Part shown: in pieces, positions 20,608 through 29,019 of the stretch
How the letters are laid out: the number at the start of each line of letters is the position of its first letter
Position numbering within the stretch: position 1 is the stretch's first letter
DNA from: Limimaricola pyoseonensis
GTDB taxonomy: Bacteria > Pseudomonadota > Alphaproteobacteria > Rhodobacterales > Rhodobacteraceae
Assembly: GCF_900102015.1 (NCBI RefSeq)
Contig: NZ_FNAT01000003.1
Coordinates: 124,001 to 188,000, forward strand
Reading direction: 5' to 3'
Length of the DNA stretch: 64,000 nucleotides
The notes under the pieces: generated by a model
The model's database searches: none
Told to the model about the DNA's origin: nothing
What the model saw: the letters and a program-made list of their open reading frames with translations, nothing else
Translations under genes and position numbers: made by a program

Positions 20608-21713
20608 CGGCGCGCCGGGCGGCGCCGGGCGCCGCCCTACTTGCCACCGCCCTTCTCGCAAGCGCCCTGCCCGCCCCCTTGCCGGCCGAGACGCTGCGAC
20701 TGGCCAGCTACGGGCCGGGGCTGTCGCGCGACGGCCCCGGCCTTCTGCTGCGCGACATCCTGAAGGGCGAGGCGCAGGTCGCCGCCGCGATCGCCGTCAT
20801 CGCCCATGCCGCCCCCGACATCCTGCTGCTGACCGGCTTCGACCGCGACGCGGACGGCGCGGCGCTCGCGGCCTTCGCCGACGCGCTGCACGCGGATGGC
20901 GGCCCGGATTACCCCTATCGGCTCGCGCTGCCCTCGAATGCCGGCCGCCCCTCCGGTGCCGATCTCGACGGCGACGGCCGCGCGCATGGCCCGCGCGACG
21001 CGCAGGGCTACGGCCGCTTCACCGGCGATGGCGCTCTGGCGCTCCTGTCGCGCCACCCGCTCGGCCCCGCGCGCGACCTCAGCCCCCTGCCCTGGCGCGA
21101 CCTGCCCGGCGCCGCATGGCCCGTGACCGGCGGCGCACCCTTTCCGTCCGAGGCAGTCCATGCCGTCCGGCTCCTGTCGAGCACCGGCCATTGGGTCGTC
21201 CCGGCCGAGACCCCGTCCGGCCCCGTCACCCTGATGGCCTTCGCCGCCACGCCCCCGGTCTTCGACGGGCCGGAGGATCTGAACGGCCGCCGCAACCGCG
21301 ACGAGATCCGCCTCTGGGCCCGGCTGCTCGACGGCGATCTCGGCCCTGTGCCCGAACCGCCCTTCGCGATCCTCGGGCGCGCCCATCTCGACCCCGTCGA
21401 TGGCGAGGGGCGGCACGCCGCCATCGCCGCGCTGCTCGCCGATCCGCGCCTCATGGATCCCCGCCCGGCCAGCCCCGGCGGCCGCGCCGCCGCCGATCCG
21501 GGGCAGCGGGGCGACCCGGCCCTCGACACCGCAGACTGGCGCGACCCGCCCGAGGGGCCGGGCAATCTGCGCGTCGACTACGTGCTGCCCTCGCGCGCGG
21601 GCTGGCGGGTGACGGGCGCGGGCGTGGTCTGGCCCGAGGCCGGGCCGCTGGCAGAAGCCGCCGCCACCGCGTCGTCGCACCGGCTGGTCTGGGTCGATCT
21701 GCGCCTCGACTGA
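20604..21713 (+). CDS. secreted endonuclease/exonuclease/phosphatase-fold protein, CTG start
   Basis: About 369 residues. A good signal peptide ([20 protein letters not shown], then LPAPLPAE) can only be made if translation starts at the CTG at 20604-20606, which overlaps the upstream TGA as CTGA. No ATG, GTG or TTG is available nearby. The mature protein resembles the EEP (DNase I-like) superfamily: [51 protein letters not shown] and a final [10 protein letters not shown]. It is probably a secreted phosphodiesterase or nuclease; the substrate is unknown. Confidence 0.82.
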   Translation: MTARRAAPGAALLATALLASALPAPLPAETLRLASYGPGLSRDGPGLLLRDILKGEAQVAAAIAVIAHAAPDILLLTGFDRDADGAALAAFADALHADGGPDYPYRLALPSNAGRPSGADLDGDGRAHGPRDAQGYGRFTGDGALALLSRHPLGPARDLSPLPWRDLPGAAWPVTGGAPFPSEAVHAVRLLSSTGHWVVPAETPSGPVTLMAFAATPPVFDGPEDLNGRRNRDEIRLWARLLDGDLGPVPEPPFAILGRAHLDPVDGEGRHAAIAALLADPRLMDPRPASPGGRAAADPGQRGDPALDTADWRDPPEGPGNLRVDYVLPSRAGWRVTGAGVVWPEAGPLAEAAATASSHRLVWVDLRLD

Positions 21714-21805
21714 GCGCGCGGCGCCGCCCGGCGCCAGTCCGCTCCGGGCCGGAACCCGATGGCGCGCAGCCCCCGCCGACCCGCCGCCGAAGGCCCCGCC
21801 CCAGC

Positions 21806-21834
21806 TTGACCCTGCGGCGACCAGCCGCTACCCG
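21806..21834 (+). promoter_or_regulatory. candidate leuB promoter
   Basis: TTGACC (21806-21811) lies 17 bases from TACCCG (21829-21834). The -35 box is strong and the -10 box is weak. A start near 21841 would give a 30-base leader to leuB. Confidence 0.3.
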
Positions 21835-21870
21835 AAATCCGTTGCATTTCTTTCAAAACGGAGCCGCACC

Positions 21871-22977
21871 GTGTCCAATCCTTCCCTTCTGATCCTCGCC
21901 GGCGACGGCATCGGTCCCGAAGTCATGAACGAGGTGAAGAAGATCATCGGCTGGTTCGGTGACAAGCGCGACCTCGCCTTCGACGTCGAGGACGACCTCG
22001 TCGGCGGCGCGGCCTACGACGCGCATGGCACGCCGCTCACCGATGCCACCATGGAAAAGGCGCAGAACGCCGACGCGGTGCTGCTGGGCGCCGTGGGCGG
22101 GCCGAAATACGACACGCTCGACTTCTCGGTGAAGCCCGAGCGCGGGCTCCTGCGCCTGCGCAAGGAGATGGACCTCTACTCGAACCTGCGCCCGGCGCAG
22201 TGCTTCGACGCGCTGGCCGATTTCTCCTCGCTCAAGCGCGACGTGGTCGCCGGCCTCGACATCATGATCGTGCGCGAGCTGACGAGCGGCGTCTATTTCG
22301 GCGAGCCGCGCGGCATCCACAAGGAGGGCAACGAGCGCGTCGGCGTGAACACCCAGCGCTACACCGAAAGCGAGATCGCCCGCGTCGCACGCTCCGCCTT
22401 CGAGCTGGCCCGCCGCCGCGGCAACAAGGTCTGCTCGATGGAGAAGGCCAACGTCATGGAATCGGGCGTGCTGTGGCGCCAGGTCGTGCAGGAGATCCAC
22501 GACGCCGAGTACCCGGATGTCGAGCTGAGCCACATGTATGCCGACGCCGGCGCCATGCAGCTCTGCCGCTGGCCCAAGCAGTTCGACGTGATCGTCACCG
22601 ACAACCTGTTTGGCGACCTGCTGTCGGACGCCGCCGCGATGCTCACAGGCTCGCTCGGCATGCTGCCCTCCGCCTCGCTTGGCGCGCCGATGGCCAATGG
22701 CCGCCCCAAGGCGCTCTACGAGCCGGTGCACGGCTCGGCCCCCGACATCGCGGGCCAGGGCAAGGCCAACCCGATCGCCTGCATCCTGAGCTTCGCGATG
22801 GCGCTGCGCTACAGCTTCGACCAGGGCACCGAGGCCGAGCGTCTGGAAAAGGCGGTGGAAAAGGTGCTGGCCGACGGCAAGCGCACCGCCGACCTGCTCG
22901 GCCCCGAGGGCGGCACGCCGATCTCGACCGCCGAGATGGGCGACGCCATCCTCGAGGCGCTCGACGCCTCGCTCTGA
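21871..22977 (+). CDS. leuB: LeuB, 3-isopropylmalate dehydrogenase
   Basis: A 368-residue NAD-dependent decarboxylating dehydrogenase that oxidises 3-isopropylmalate in leucine synthesis. AGDGIGPEV at the N-terminus, the substrate arginines in [35 protein letters not shown], and [18 protein letters not shown] are all diagnostic. Start is GTG with GGAG eight bases upstream. It is followed by a GAAA-loop hairpin and stands apart from leuCD. Confidence 0.98.
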   Translation: MSNPSLLILAGDGIGPEVMNEVKKIIGWFGDKRDLAFDVEDDLVGGAAYDAHGTPLTDATMEKAQNADAVLLGAVGGPKYDTLDFSVKPERGLLRLRKEMDLYSNLRPAQCFDALADFSSLKRDVVAGLDIMIVRELTSGVYFGEPRGIHKEGNERVGVNTQRYTESEIARVARSAFELARRRGNKVCSMEKANVMESGVLWRQVVQEIHDAEYPDVELSHMYADAGAMQLCRWPKQFDVIVTDNLFGDLLSDAAAMLTGSLGMLPSASLGAPMANGRPKALYEPVHGSAPDIAGQGKANPIACILSFAMALRYSFDQGTEAERLEKAVEKVLADGKRTADLLGPEGGTPISTAEMGDAILEALDASL

Positions 22978-22985
22978 GCCGATCC

Positions 22986-23013
22986 GGCGCGGGCGGGGAA
23001 ACCCGCCCGCGCC
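22986..23013 (+). terminator. GAAA-loop hairpin after leuB
   Basis: A perfect 12-bp GC stem (22986-22997 with 23002-23013) closed by a GAAA tetraloop, eight bases past the leuB stop. There is no T tract, so it may act as an mRNA 3'-end stabiliser as much as a terminator. Confidence 0.5.
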
Positions 23014-23092
23014 GCTTGACCCCGGGTTGCATCGCCCGGCGGCCTCGGCCAATGGTGGCGCTAACACCACCGTTTCGACCGGGAGAACGCGC

Positions 23093-24058
23093 ATGGGCGA
23101 GAATGCGAAAGGCGCGCTGCTGGCGCTTGTGTCCTTCGGCGTCTTTGCCACGCATGACGTGATCATCAAGGTGCTGGGCGGCGGCTACTCGCCGGTGCAG
23201 CTGATCTTCTTCTCGGTCACGCTCGCCTTCCCGCTGGCGCTGGTGATGATCATCGGCGACCCCGAGCCCGGCACGCTCAGGCCCCGCCACCCGTGGTGGG
23301 TGGCGCTCAGGACCGCGGCCGGCTTCCTGACCGCGACCTGCGCCTTCTACGCCTTCTCGGTGCTGCCCTTGGCGCAGGTCTACGCGCTGATATTCGCGAC
23401 GCCCTTGCTGATCACCGTGCTGGCGATCCCGGTGCTGGGCGAAAGCGTCGGCCCGCGCCGCTGGGGCGCGGTCCTGGTCGGGCTGATGGGCGTTCTGGTG
23501 GTGCTGCGCCCGGGCCAGACCGAACTGTCGCTGGGCCATCTCGCGGCGCTCGGCGTGGCGATCGGCGGCTCGACCGCCTCGATCGTGGTACGCAAGATCG
23601 GCCACGAGGAGCGGCCCGTGGTGCTGCTGCTCTACCCGATGATCGCGAACTTCGTGCTGATGGGCTCGGCGCTGGCCTTCGTCTACAAGCCGATGCCGAT
23701 CTCGGATTTCGGGCTGATGGCGGTGATCGCGGCGCTGGGCTGGATCGGCGGGCGGATCATGGTCGCGGCCTATTCCACCGGCGAGGCGGTGGTGGTGGCG
23801 CCGATGCAGTACAGCCAGATCATCTGGGCCACCGCCTATGGCGCGCTGTTCTTCGAGGAGCTGCCCGACGGGCCGACCATGCTGGGGGCGGGAATCATCA
23901 TCGCCTCGGGCCTCTACATCGTGATCCGCGAAGGGCGCGGCGGCCGCTCGGCGCACCGCCCGGTGCTGCAGACCCGGCTGCGCTGGGAAAGCGGCAGCGC
24001 GCCCCGCGCCAGCGTGCTCAAGCGTTTCCTGCGGCCGGGCCGGTTCCGCGCGGATTGA
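23093..24058 (+). CDS. EamA-domain DMT-superfamily transporter
   Basis: A 321-residue inner-membrane protein with about ten hydrophobic helices arranged as two EamA repeats (about 6-130 and 145-280). Typical motifs are TAAGFLTATCAFYAFSVLPL and APMQYSQIIWATAYGALFF. The C-terminal 45 residues are basic and cytoplasmic. The substrate is unknown; relatives export amino acids or other metabolites. The ATG at 23093 follows GGGAGAACGCGC. Confidence 0.88.
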   Translation: MGENAKGALLALVSFGVFATHDVIIKVLGGGYSPVQLIFFSVTLAFPLALVMIIGDPEPGTLRPRHPWWVALRTAAGFLTATCAFYAFSVLPLAQVYALIFATPLLITVLAIPVLGESVGPRRWGAVLVGLMGVLVVLRPGQTELSLGHLAALGVAIGGSTASIVVRKIGHEERPVVLLLYPMIANFVLMGSALAFVYKPMPISDFGLMAVIAALGWIGGRIMVAAYSTGEAVVVAPMQYSQIIWATAYGALFFEELPDGPTMLGAGIIIASGLYIVIREGRGGRSAHRPVLQTRLRWESGSAPRASVLKRFLRPGRFRAD

Positions 24059-24071
24059 CTTCGCGACCCCC

Positions 24072-24099
24072 TTGCAAAGCCAAACGCGAGGCGTTAGGT
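24072..24099 (+). promoter_or_regulatory. tRNA-Pro promoter candidate
   Basis: TTGCAA (24072-24077) and TTAGGT (24094-24099) are separated by 16 bases. A start near 24106 would begin just ahead of the mature tRNA at 24112. Confidence 0.4.
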
Positions 24100-24111
24100 C
24101 GGCGCCACGGT

Positions 24112-24188
24112 CGGAGTGTAGCGCAGCCTGGTAGCGCACCTGCTTCGGGAGCAGGGGGTCGGAGGTTCGAATCCTCTCACTCCGACCA
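24112..24188 (+). tRNA. tRNA-Pro (anticodon CGG)
   Basis: A 77-base cloverleaf: acceptor CGGAGTG pairs with CACTCCG, the D-loop reads AGCCTGGTAGC, and the anticodon loop TTCGGGA sits on a CCTGC/GCAGG stem, giving anticodon CGG. The T-loop is GGTTCGAATCC. The discriminator is A and CCA is encoded. Confidence 0.97.
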
Positions 24189-24289
24189 GTCCCCCCTTCA
24201 TCGAAATTGCGTCGCAACCGCCCATGGGGCGCTTTCCCTTCCGCGTCGGAACGTGTAGGGACCGCACGTCAATTCAGGAGGGTCCCGAC

Positions 24290-25312
24290 ATGGGCTACAA
24301 GGTCGTTGTCGTCGGCGCCACGGGGAACGTGGGCCGCGAAATGCTCAACATCCTGGACGAGCGCAAATTCCCGATCGACGAGATCGCCGCGCTCGCCAGC
24401 CGCCGTTCGCTCGGCACCGAGGTGAGCTTCGGCGACAAGACCCTCAAGACCAAGGATCTCGAGCAGTTCGACTTCACCGGCTGGGACATCGCGCTCTTCG
24501 CGATCGGCTCGGAGGCGACGAAGGAATACGCGCCCAAGGCCGCCGCGGCGGGCTGCATCGTGATCGACAACTCGTCGCTCTACCGGATGGACCCCGACGT
24601 GCCGCTGGTGGTGCCAGAGGTCAACGCCGACGCGGTGCTGGGCTATGCCAAGAAGAACATCATCGCCAACCCGAACTGCTCGACCGCGCAGATGGTGGTG
24701 GCGCTCAAGCCGCTGCACGACCGCGCGAAGATCAAGCGCGTCGTCGTCTCGACCTACCAGTCGGTCTCGGGCACCGGCAAGGACGCGATCGACGAGCTGT
24801 GGAACCAGACCAAGGGCATGTATGTGCCCGGCCAGGAGGTCGCGCCCAGCGTCTATCCGCGCCAGATCGCCTTCAACGTGATCCCGCATATCGACGTCTT
24901 CATGGAGGACGGCGGGACCAAGGAAGAGTGGAAGATGGTGGTCGAGACCAAGAAGATCCTCGACCCGGCGATCAAGCTGACCGCGACCTGCGTGCGGGTG
25001 CCGGTCTTCGTCGGCCATTCCGAGGCGATCAACATCGAGTTCGAGGAGTTCCTCGACGAGGAGGAGGCCCGCGAGATCCTGCGCGAGGCGCCGGGGATCA
25101 TGGTCGTCGACAAGCGCGAGGACGGCGGCTACGTCACCCCGGTCGAATGCGTGGGCGACTTCGCCACCTTCATCAGCCGCATCCGGCAGGATTCGACCGT
25201 CGAGAACGGCCTGAACCTGTGGTGCGTCTCGGACAACCTGCGCAAGGGCGCGGCGCTGAACGCGGTGCAGATCGCCGAAGCGCTCGGCCAGAAGGTGCTG
25301 AAGAAGGGGTGA
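24290..25312 (+). CDS. asd: Asd, aspartate-semialdehyde dehydrogenase
   Basis: A 340-residue NADPH enzyme that reduces aspartyl phosphate to the semialdehyde, the branch point for Lys, Met and Thr. VVGATGNVGREML (about 7-19) binds the dinucleotide. C130 in NPNCSTAQM is the catalytic cysteine, and QSVSGTGKD follows. The tail NLWCVSDNLRKGAALN contains conserved substrate-binding residues. The ATG at 24290 has AGGAGGG upstream, so the longer frame is not used. It supplies precursor for the dap genes at the start of the window. Confidence 0.97.
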   Translation: MGYKVVVVGATGNVGREMLNILDERKFPIDEIAALASRRSLGTEVSFGDKTLKTKDLEQFDFTGWDIALFAIGSEATKEYAPKAAAAGCIVIDNSSLYRMDPDVPLVVPEVNADAVLGYAKKNIIANPNCSTAQMVVALKPLHDRAKIKRVVVSTYQSVSGTGKDAIDELWNQTKGMYVPGQEVAPSVYPRQIAFNVIPHIDVFMEDGGTKEEWKMVVETKKILDPAIKLTATCVRVPVFVGHSEAINIEFEEFLDEEEAREILREAPGIMVVDKREDGGYVTPVECVGDFATFISRIRQDSTVENGLNLWCVSDNLRKGAALNAVQIAEALGQKVLKKG

Positions 25313-25321
25313 GGCGGATCA

Positions 25322-25446
25322 GGGAACGCTCCGGTGGAGCGTTCCCCCGCCGAACGCCCCGGAGCGCAAGCGAAGGGGCCCGCGCCCGGACGAGGCTCCG
25401 CTGGAGCCTCGTCAGCGCCGAACGCCCCGAGCGCAAGCGAGGGGCC
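25322..25446. repeat. two-unit hairpin plus conserved-module repeat
   Basis: Two units lie directly downstream of asd. Each has a perfect 11-bp hairpin with a 3-base loop (25322-25346 and 25389-25413) followed by a nearly identical module of about 30 bases (25349-25380 and 25417-25446) containing GCCGAACGCCCC and GAGCGCAAGCGA. The hairpin arms differ between units while keeping pairing; the modules differ only by a few single-base indels. The module can also pair with itself (CGCCCC with GGGGC). Confidence 0.85.
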
Positions 25447-25493
25447 GGGACAAGGCGGACGTGAAAACACCCCGCCAGACCCAGCGACCCAAG

Positions 25494-25523
25494 GGGGCGC
25501 GCCGCGATCCGGCGCGCCCCTTT
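25494..25523. terminator. terminator between asd and the convergent gene
   Basis: A perfect 11-bp stem (25494-25504 with 25510-25520), five-base loop CGATC, then TTT on the plus strand. It lies six bases before the end of the minus-strand gene and could serve both directions. Confidence 0.65.
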
Positions 25524-25528
25524 CGCGT

Positions 25529-25801
25529 TCAGCGCCCGCCGAAGCGGACCGGCTGCCAGGACTGGATGCTGCCGTTGCGCGGGTGCAGCGTCAGGATCAC
25601 CGGCACGCCCTTCGGGTCGGTCGCGCCCAGCAGCCGCTTGCCGGCATCGATCACGCACAGACCGGAATATCCGCCCTGCGCGATCCTGGCCGCCGACATC
25701 TGGCAGTAGCTGCCGGCCCGCGGCTCCGCGGTCTCGGCCCGCGCGAAGACGGGCAGGCTCAACGTGGCGGCCAGAAGGGCCGCCATGGCATGGGTCATCA
25801 T
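25529..25801 (-). CDS. small secreted protein, 90 residues
   Basis: A signal peptide (MTHAMAALLAATLSLPVFARA) is followed by about 68 residues with two cysteines (SYCQMSAARIAQ, YSGLCVIDAG) and a basic end. ATG 25801 is used; ATG 25792 and TTG 25813 are alternatives and none has an obvious ribosome site. I do not recognise the family. It is probably a monocistronic periplasmic protein, possibly with one disulfide bond. Confidence 0.65.
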   Translation of the reverse strand: MMTHAMAALLAATLSLPVFARAETAEPRAGSYCQMSAARIAQGGYSGLCVIDAGKRLLGATDPKGVPVILTLHPRNGSIQSWQPVRFGGR

Positions 25802-25978
25802 CGGAATGTCCAATCGTCTTTGAGGCGCGGCGCCGCCTTGCGCGGGCGCCCGGTCGGGCCACGCGTCGGTCTCGGGACTGAATTGGGTATTCGCGGCCCG
25901 CGCGAGTCGCGCCGGGCCGTGGCCTCATCATCCTATGGGCGTGCCGCCGGCCAAATAGACAATCGGAACTAACCCGGC

Positions 25979-26398
25979 CTAGCGCCCTGCCCCGGCCCCT
26001 TCCCCGGCCCGCATCGTCTCGACCAGGCGGGCGAGGATCTCGGAGGTGTCGCAGGGCTTCTCCAGCACCGGCGCGTCGATCTTCGAGATGGTCTCGCCCA
26101 TGCGCTGCAGGTCGCCCGAATGCAGCACGAAGGGCACGCCGCGCTCGCGCAGCTTCTCGACGATCGGCAGGCAGGTCTCCGACCGGCCCAGCGTCACGTC
26201 GAGCAGCGCCACGTCGAGATGCTCCTCGGCCCGCTTCAGCCCCTGCGCGAGGTTGCGCCCGTAGCGCACCTCGGCCCCGGCCTCGGCGAGGCTTTCGTTG
26301 ATGTCCATGGCGATCAGCACCTCGTCCTCGACCACGAGCACGGTGCGCCCGGCCAGCGGGCGGGTATCGGGGGCGCTGCGACCGTCCATCTTCGTCAT
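25979..26398 (-). CDS. single-domain response regulator paired with the LOV kinase
   Basis: A 139-residue receiver domain with no output domain. The phosphoacceptor is D67 (ALLDVTL), with acidic pair E24/D25 in VVEDEVL, S94 (VLHSGD) and K114 (LEKPCD). The C-terminus is a short Gly/Ala tail. The kinase stop overlaps a GTG start at 26413 (GTGA), but the ATG at 26398 has AGGGAGAG upstream and is used here. Single-domain receivers next to HWE kinases commonly relay or buffer phosphate, for example in general-stress signalling. Confidence 0.87.
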   Translation of the reverse strand: MTKMDGRSAPDTRPLAGRTVLVVEDEVLIAMDINESLAEAGAEVRYGRNLAQGLKRAEEHLDVALLDVTLGRSETCLPIVEKLRERGVPFVLHSGDLQRMGETISKIDAPVLEKPCDTSEILARLVETMRAGEGAGAGR

Positions 26399-26409
26399 GC
26401 CGCTCTCCC

Positions 26410-27495
26410 TCACAGGCTCGTCGGAAACAGGATCTCGACCCGGAGACCCTCGGGGTGCCAGTCGTAGTTCACCTCACCCTCGCCCATCGCCAGCATACGG
26501 CGCATGATCGTCATGCCAACACCCTGCCGGGCCGGGCTGGCGGAGGGGGCCGGGCCGCCGGTCTCGACCCAGCGCAGCCGCAGCATCTCCTGGCCCGCCT
26601 TCTCGTCGAGATCCCAGCGCAGCGCCACCCGGCCCTCGGGCTCGGAGAAGGCGCCGTGCTTGACGGCGTTGATCGCCATCTCGTGCAGGGTCAGCGCCAG
26701 CACCGACACCACGTTGCTGTCGAGCGGCACGGCGCCGCCTTTGAGCGTGACGCTGTCGCCGCCGCGCGGCGCGTAGGGCTCGAGAAGGTCCGAGAACAGC
26801 TTGCTCGGGTCGGTGGGGCCGGCGGCGAAGGAGACCTCGAGCATCGCCTCGTGGGCGCGGCCCAGCGAGCGGATGCGGGCGTTGATCTTCTCGGCCATCT
26901 TCTCGACGCCGTCGAGCTTGCCGGTCATGGTGACGATCGAGGAGATCACCGCGAACATGTTCTTCATGCGGTGGCTGATCTCGCGCTCCATCATCCGCGC
27001 GTGCTTTTCCTCGGCGCGGGCGGCGTGGACGTCGGTGACGTTCCACTGCGAGCCGAAGAAGTAGCGCAGCGAGCCGTCCTCGTTGTAGATCGGCCCCAGA
27101 TGCAGCGCGTTCCAGAACGGCGTGCCGTCCTTGCGGTAGTTCAGCAGCTCGACGACGACGACCTCCTCGGTTTCGAGCGCGGTGCGCAGCTTCTCGACCT
27201 GCGCCCGGTCGGTCTCGGGCCCCTGCAGGAAGCGGCAGTTGCGGCCCAGCACCTCTTCTTCCGTGTAGCCGGTGAGCTCGAGGAAGGCGCGGTTGACGAA
27301 GACCAGAGGCGCATCCTCGCGGTTGGGGTCGGCCAGGCAGATCGCCATGCGGGTCTGCGCCATGGCCTGTTCGAACAGCACGCCCGAATCTGCGCCGATG
27401 CGCATCCGTTCGGCCTGCTGCCGCGCCGAATCGAAATCGCTGGCGCGCTGCGCCGCCCGGTTGTCCGCCTCGCTTCGATGCGCCTGATCGCTCAT
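26410..27495 (-). CDS. LOV-domain blue-light HWE-type histidine kinase
   Basis: A 361-residue soluble sensor kinase. A short helical N-terminus (1-38) precedes a PAS/LOV domain (about 39-155) with the canonical photoactive motif GRNCRFLQG (C87) and the flavin-contacting N119 (NYRKDG), N129 (FWNALH) and Q150 (GSQWN). After a linker, the HWE/HisKA_2 dimerisation helix carries the phospho-acceptor H175 in EISHRMKNMFAV. The ATPase part follows (LALTLHEMAINAVKHGA N-box; GVGMTIMRRM). The ATG at 27495 follows AAGGGG. A single-domain receiver lies directly downstream. Confidence 0.9.
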   Translation of the reverse strand: MSDQAHRSEADNRAAQRASDFDSARQQAERMRIGADSGVLFEQAMAQTRMAICLADPNREDAPLVFVNRAFLELTGYTEEEVLGRNCRFLQGPETDRAQVEKLRTALETEEVVVVELLNYRKDGTPFWNALHLGPIYNEDGSLRYFFGSQWNVTDVHAARAEEKHARMMEREISHRMKNMFAVISSIVTMTGKLDGVEKMAEKINARIRSLGRAHEAMLEVSFAAGPTDPSKLFSDLLEPYAPRGGDSVTLKGGAVPLDSNVVSVLALTLHEMAINAVKHGAFSEPEGRVALRWDLDEKAGQEMLRLRWVETGGPAPSASPARQGVGMTIMRRMLAMGEGEVNYDWHPEGLRVEILFPTSL

Positions 27496-27549
27496 TCGCG
27501 CCCCTTCGTCTCGCGACACGCGCGGCCGCGTGCCTTCAGGCCGCAGAAG

Positions 27550-28848
27550 CTAGCCTTGCCGCAGGCCGGGTCCAGCCCGGCGCGGCGTCGCGGCCCCGGG
27601 CTCCTGCGGATCGGAGGCGTGCAGCATCGCCCAGCCGACCGAGAAGCCGTGCAGCAGCGTCGAGGCGAGGATCACCAGCGCCACCAGCGACCACAGCGAG
27701 GCCTCGTCGACGAACTCCATGTGGCTGCCGGCGTAGCACAGGTAGTAGATCGAGCCGATGCCGCGCACCCCGTAGACCGAGACGATCGCCCGGTCGCGGC
27801 CGCCCATCCCGCAGCCCGCGAGCGCGACCCAGCCCGAGAGCGGCCGCACCACCAGCAGAAGCACCAGCGCGATGGTCACATGGGTCCATGTCAGGTCGAT
27901 GAAGAGCCGCGGCAGCACCGTGCCCAGCGCCACCAGAAGCGCCGCGGTCAGCGCGTGCTCGATCGATTCGGAGAAGTCGTGCAGCCGGCGGTGGTAGTGG
28001 TGGTCTTCCTCGATCCGGCGCAGCGTCAGGCCGAGCACTGCCACCGCGATGAAGCCGTAGCCCTCGACCAGCTCGGTCGTGCCGTAGCACAGCAGGATGC
28101 CCGCGAGCGCGATCACCCCCGATCCGGTCTCGGCCAGCGCCGCTTCGCGCGGCAGCCGGAACAGCACGTGGCCCAGCGCCCGCCCGCCGATCCAGCCCAT
28201 CCCCGCGCCGACCGCGATCCGGTAGACGAGGTCGAGCCCGATCCAGTGCGCCGCCCAGTTCTGCGGCGCGAAGCCCTGCGCCGCGACCAGGAGCCCGAGA
28301 TAGACGAAGGGAAAGGCCAGCCCGTCGTTCAGCGCCGCCTCGGTGGTCAGGGTGAAGCGCACCGGGTGCTCCTCGCCCTCCTGCGGCGGCCCGACCTGCA
28401 CGTCGCCCGCCAGCACCGGGTCGGTGGGCGAGAGCACCGCGCCGAGCAGGATCGCCCCGGCCAGCGTCATCCCCGCGAGCTGCACGCCGAGCACCGCCAC
28501 CGCGAGGATGGTGAGCGGCATGGCGATGCCGAGCATCCGCAGCGTCGGCGTCCAGCGCCGCCAGGGCCGCAGCTCGTCGATCCGCATGCCCGCGCCGAAC
28601 AGCGCGACGATCACCGTCAGCTCGCTGACCAGCTCCCAGGGCCCCGGCGCGTCGCGCGGGTCGGGCAGAGAGGGCAGCTCGGGCAGCAGCAGCGCCGCCC
28701 CGGCGCCGAACAGGATCATCAGCGGCGCGGCGGCGGGCTCGCGGCGCGAGACCAGCCGCGGCAGCCAGCGCGCGAGGATGATCGCCAGCCCCAGCACCGC
28801 GAGGGCCACGTGATAGGGGCTCAGCCCGAAGAACGGCTCGTCCTGCAT
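27550..28848 (-). CDS. CPA1-type cation:proton antiporter (NhaP-like)
   Basis: A 432-residue protein with 11-13 hydrophobic helices. The ion-site motifs of CPA1 antiporters are visible: ALFGAGMRID, VLSPTDPVLAGDVQVG and ALNDGLAFPFVYLG (the Asn-Asp pair). A cytosolic loop (about 300-320, RRIEEDHHYHRR) carries several histidines and could sense pH. It is inner-membrane and probably Na+/H+ or K+/H+. The ATG at 28848 has AAGGAGAGG upstream. Its stop lies 54 bases before the LOV kinase start on the same strand; co-transcription is possible. Confidence 0.88.
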   Translation of the reverse strand: MQDEPFFGLSPYHVALAVLGLAIILARWLPRLVSRREPAAAPLMILFGAGAALLLPELPSLPDPRDAPGPWELVSELTVIVALFGAGMRIDELRPWRRWTPTLRMLGIAMPLTILAVAVLGVQLAGMTLAGAILLGAVLSPTDPVLAGDVQVGPPQEGEEHPVRFTLTTEAALNDGLAFPFVYLGLLVAAQGFAPQNWAAHWIGLDLVYRIAVGAGMGWIGGRALGHVLFRLPREAALAETGSGVIALAGILLCYGTTELVEGYGFIAVAVLGLTLRRIEEDHHYHRRLHDFSESIEHALTAALLVALGTVLPRLFIDLTWTHVTIALVLLLVVRPLSGWVALAGCGMGGRDRAIVSVYGVRGIGSIYYLCYAGSHMEFVDEASLWSLVALVILASTLLHGFSVGWAMLHASDPQEPGAATPRRAGPGLRQG

Positions 28849-28960
28849 CCCGTCCTCTCCTTGCCGCGGGTCTGCCCGGCAAACTGAGGCGGGACCGCGG
28901 GCCGGCAAGCCCCCGCCCCCGCCACGGACGCGACGACGGCGACGGCGGCGGCGGCCGCGG

Positions 28961-28993
28961 AACGAAGAACGCGCGCCGCAGGGCGGCGCGCGT
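28961..28993 (-). terminator. terminator of the peptide ABC operon
   Basis: On the minus strand a perfect 11-bp stem (28983-28993 with 28969-28979, loop of three) is followed by TTCTTCGTT. It lies 27 bases past the stop of the substrate-binding protein. Confidence 0.65.
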
Positions 28994-29019
28994 CGGTCGC
29001 GTCGGCGATGGCGGGCCGG

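Noticed and set aside
25322-25446. Hairpin repeats after asd considered as insertion-sequence ends
   Set aside because: No transposase frame lies between or beside them, and there are no target-site duplications visible.
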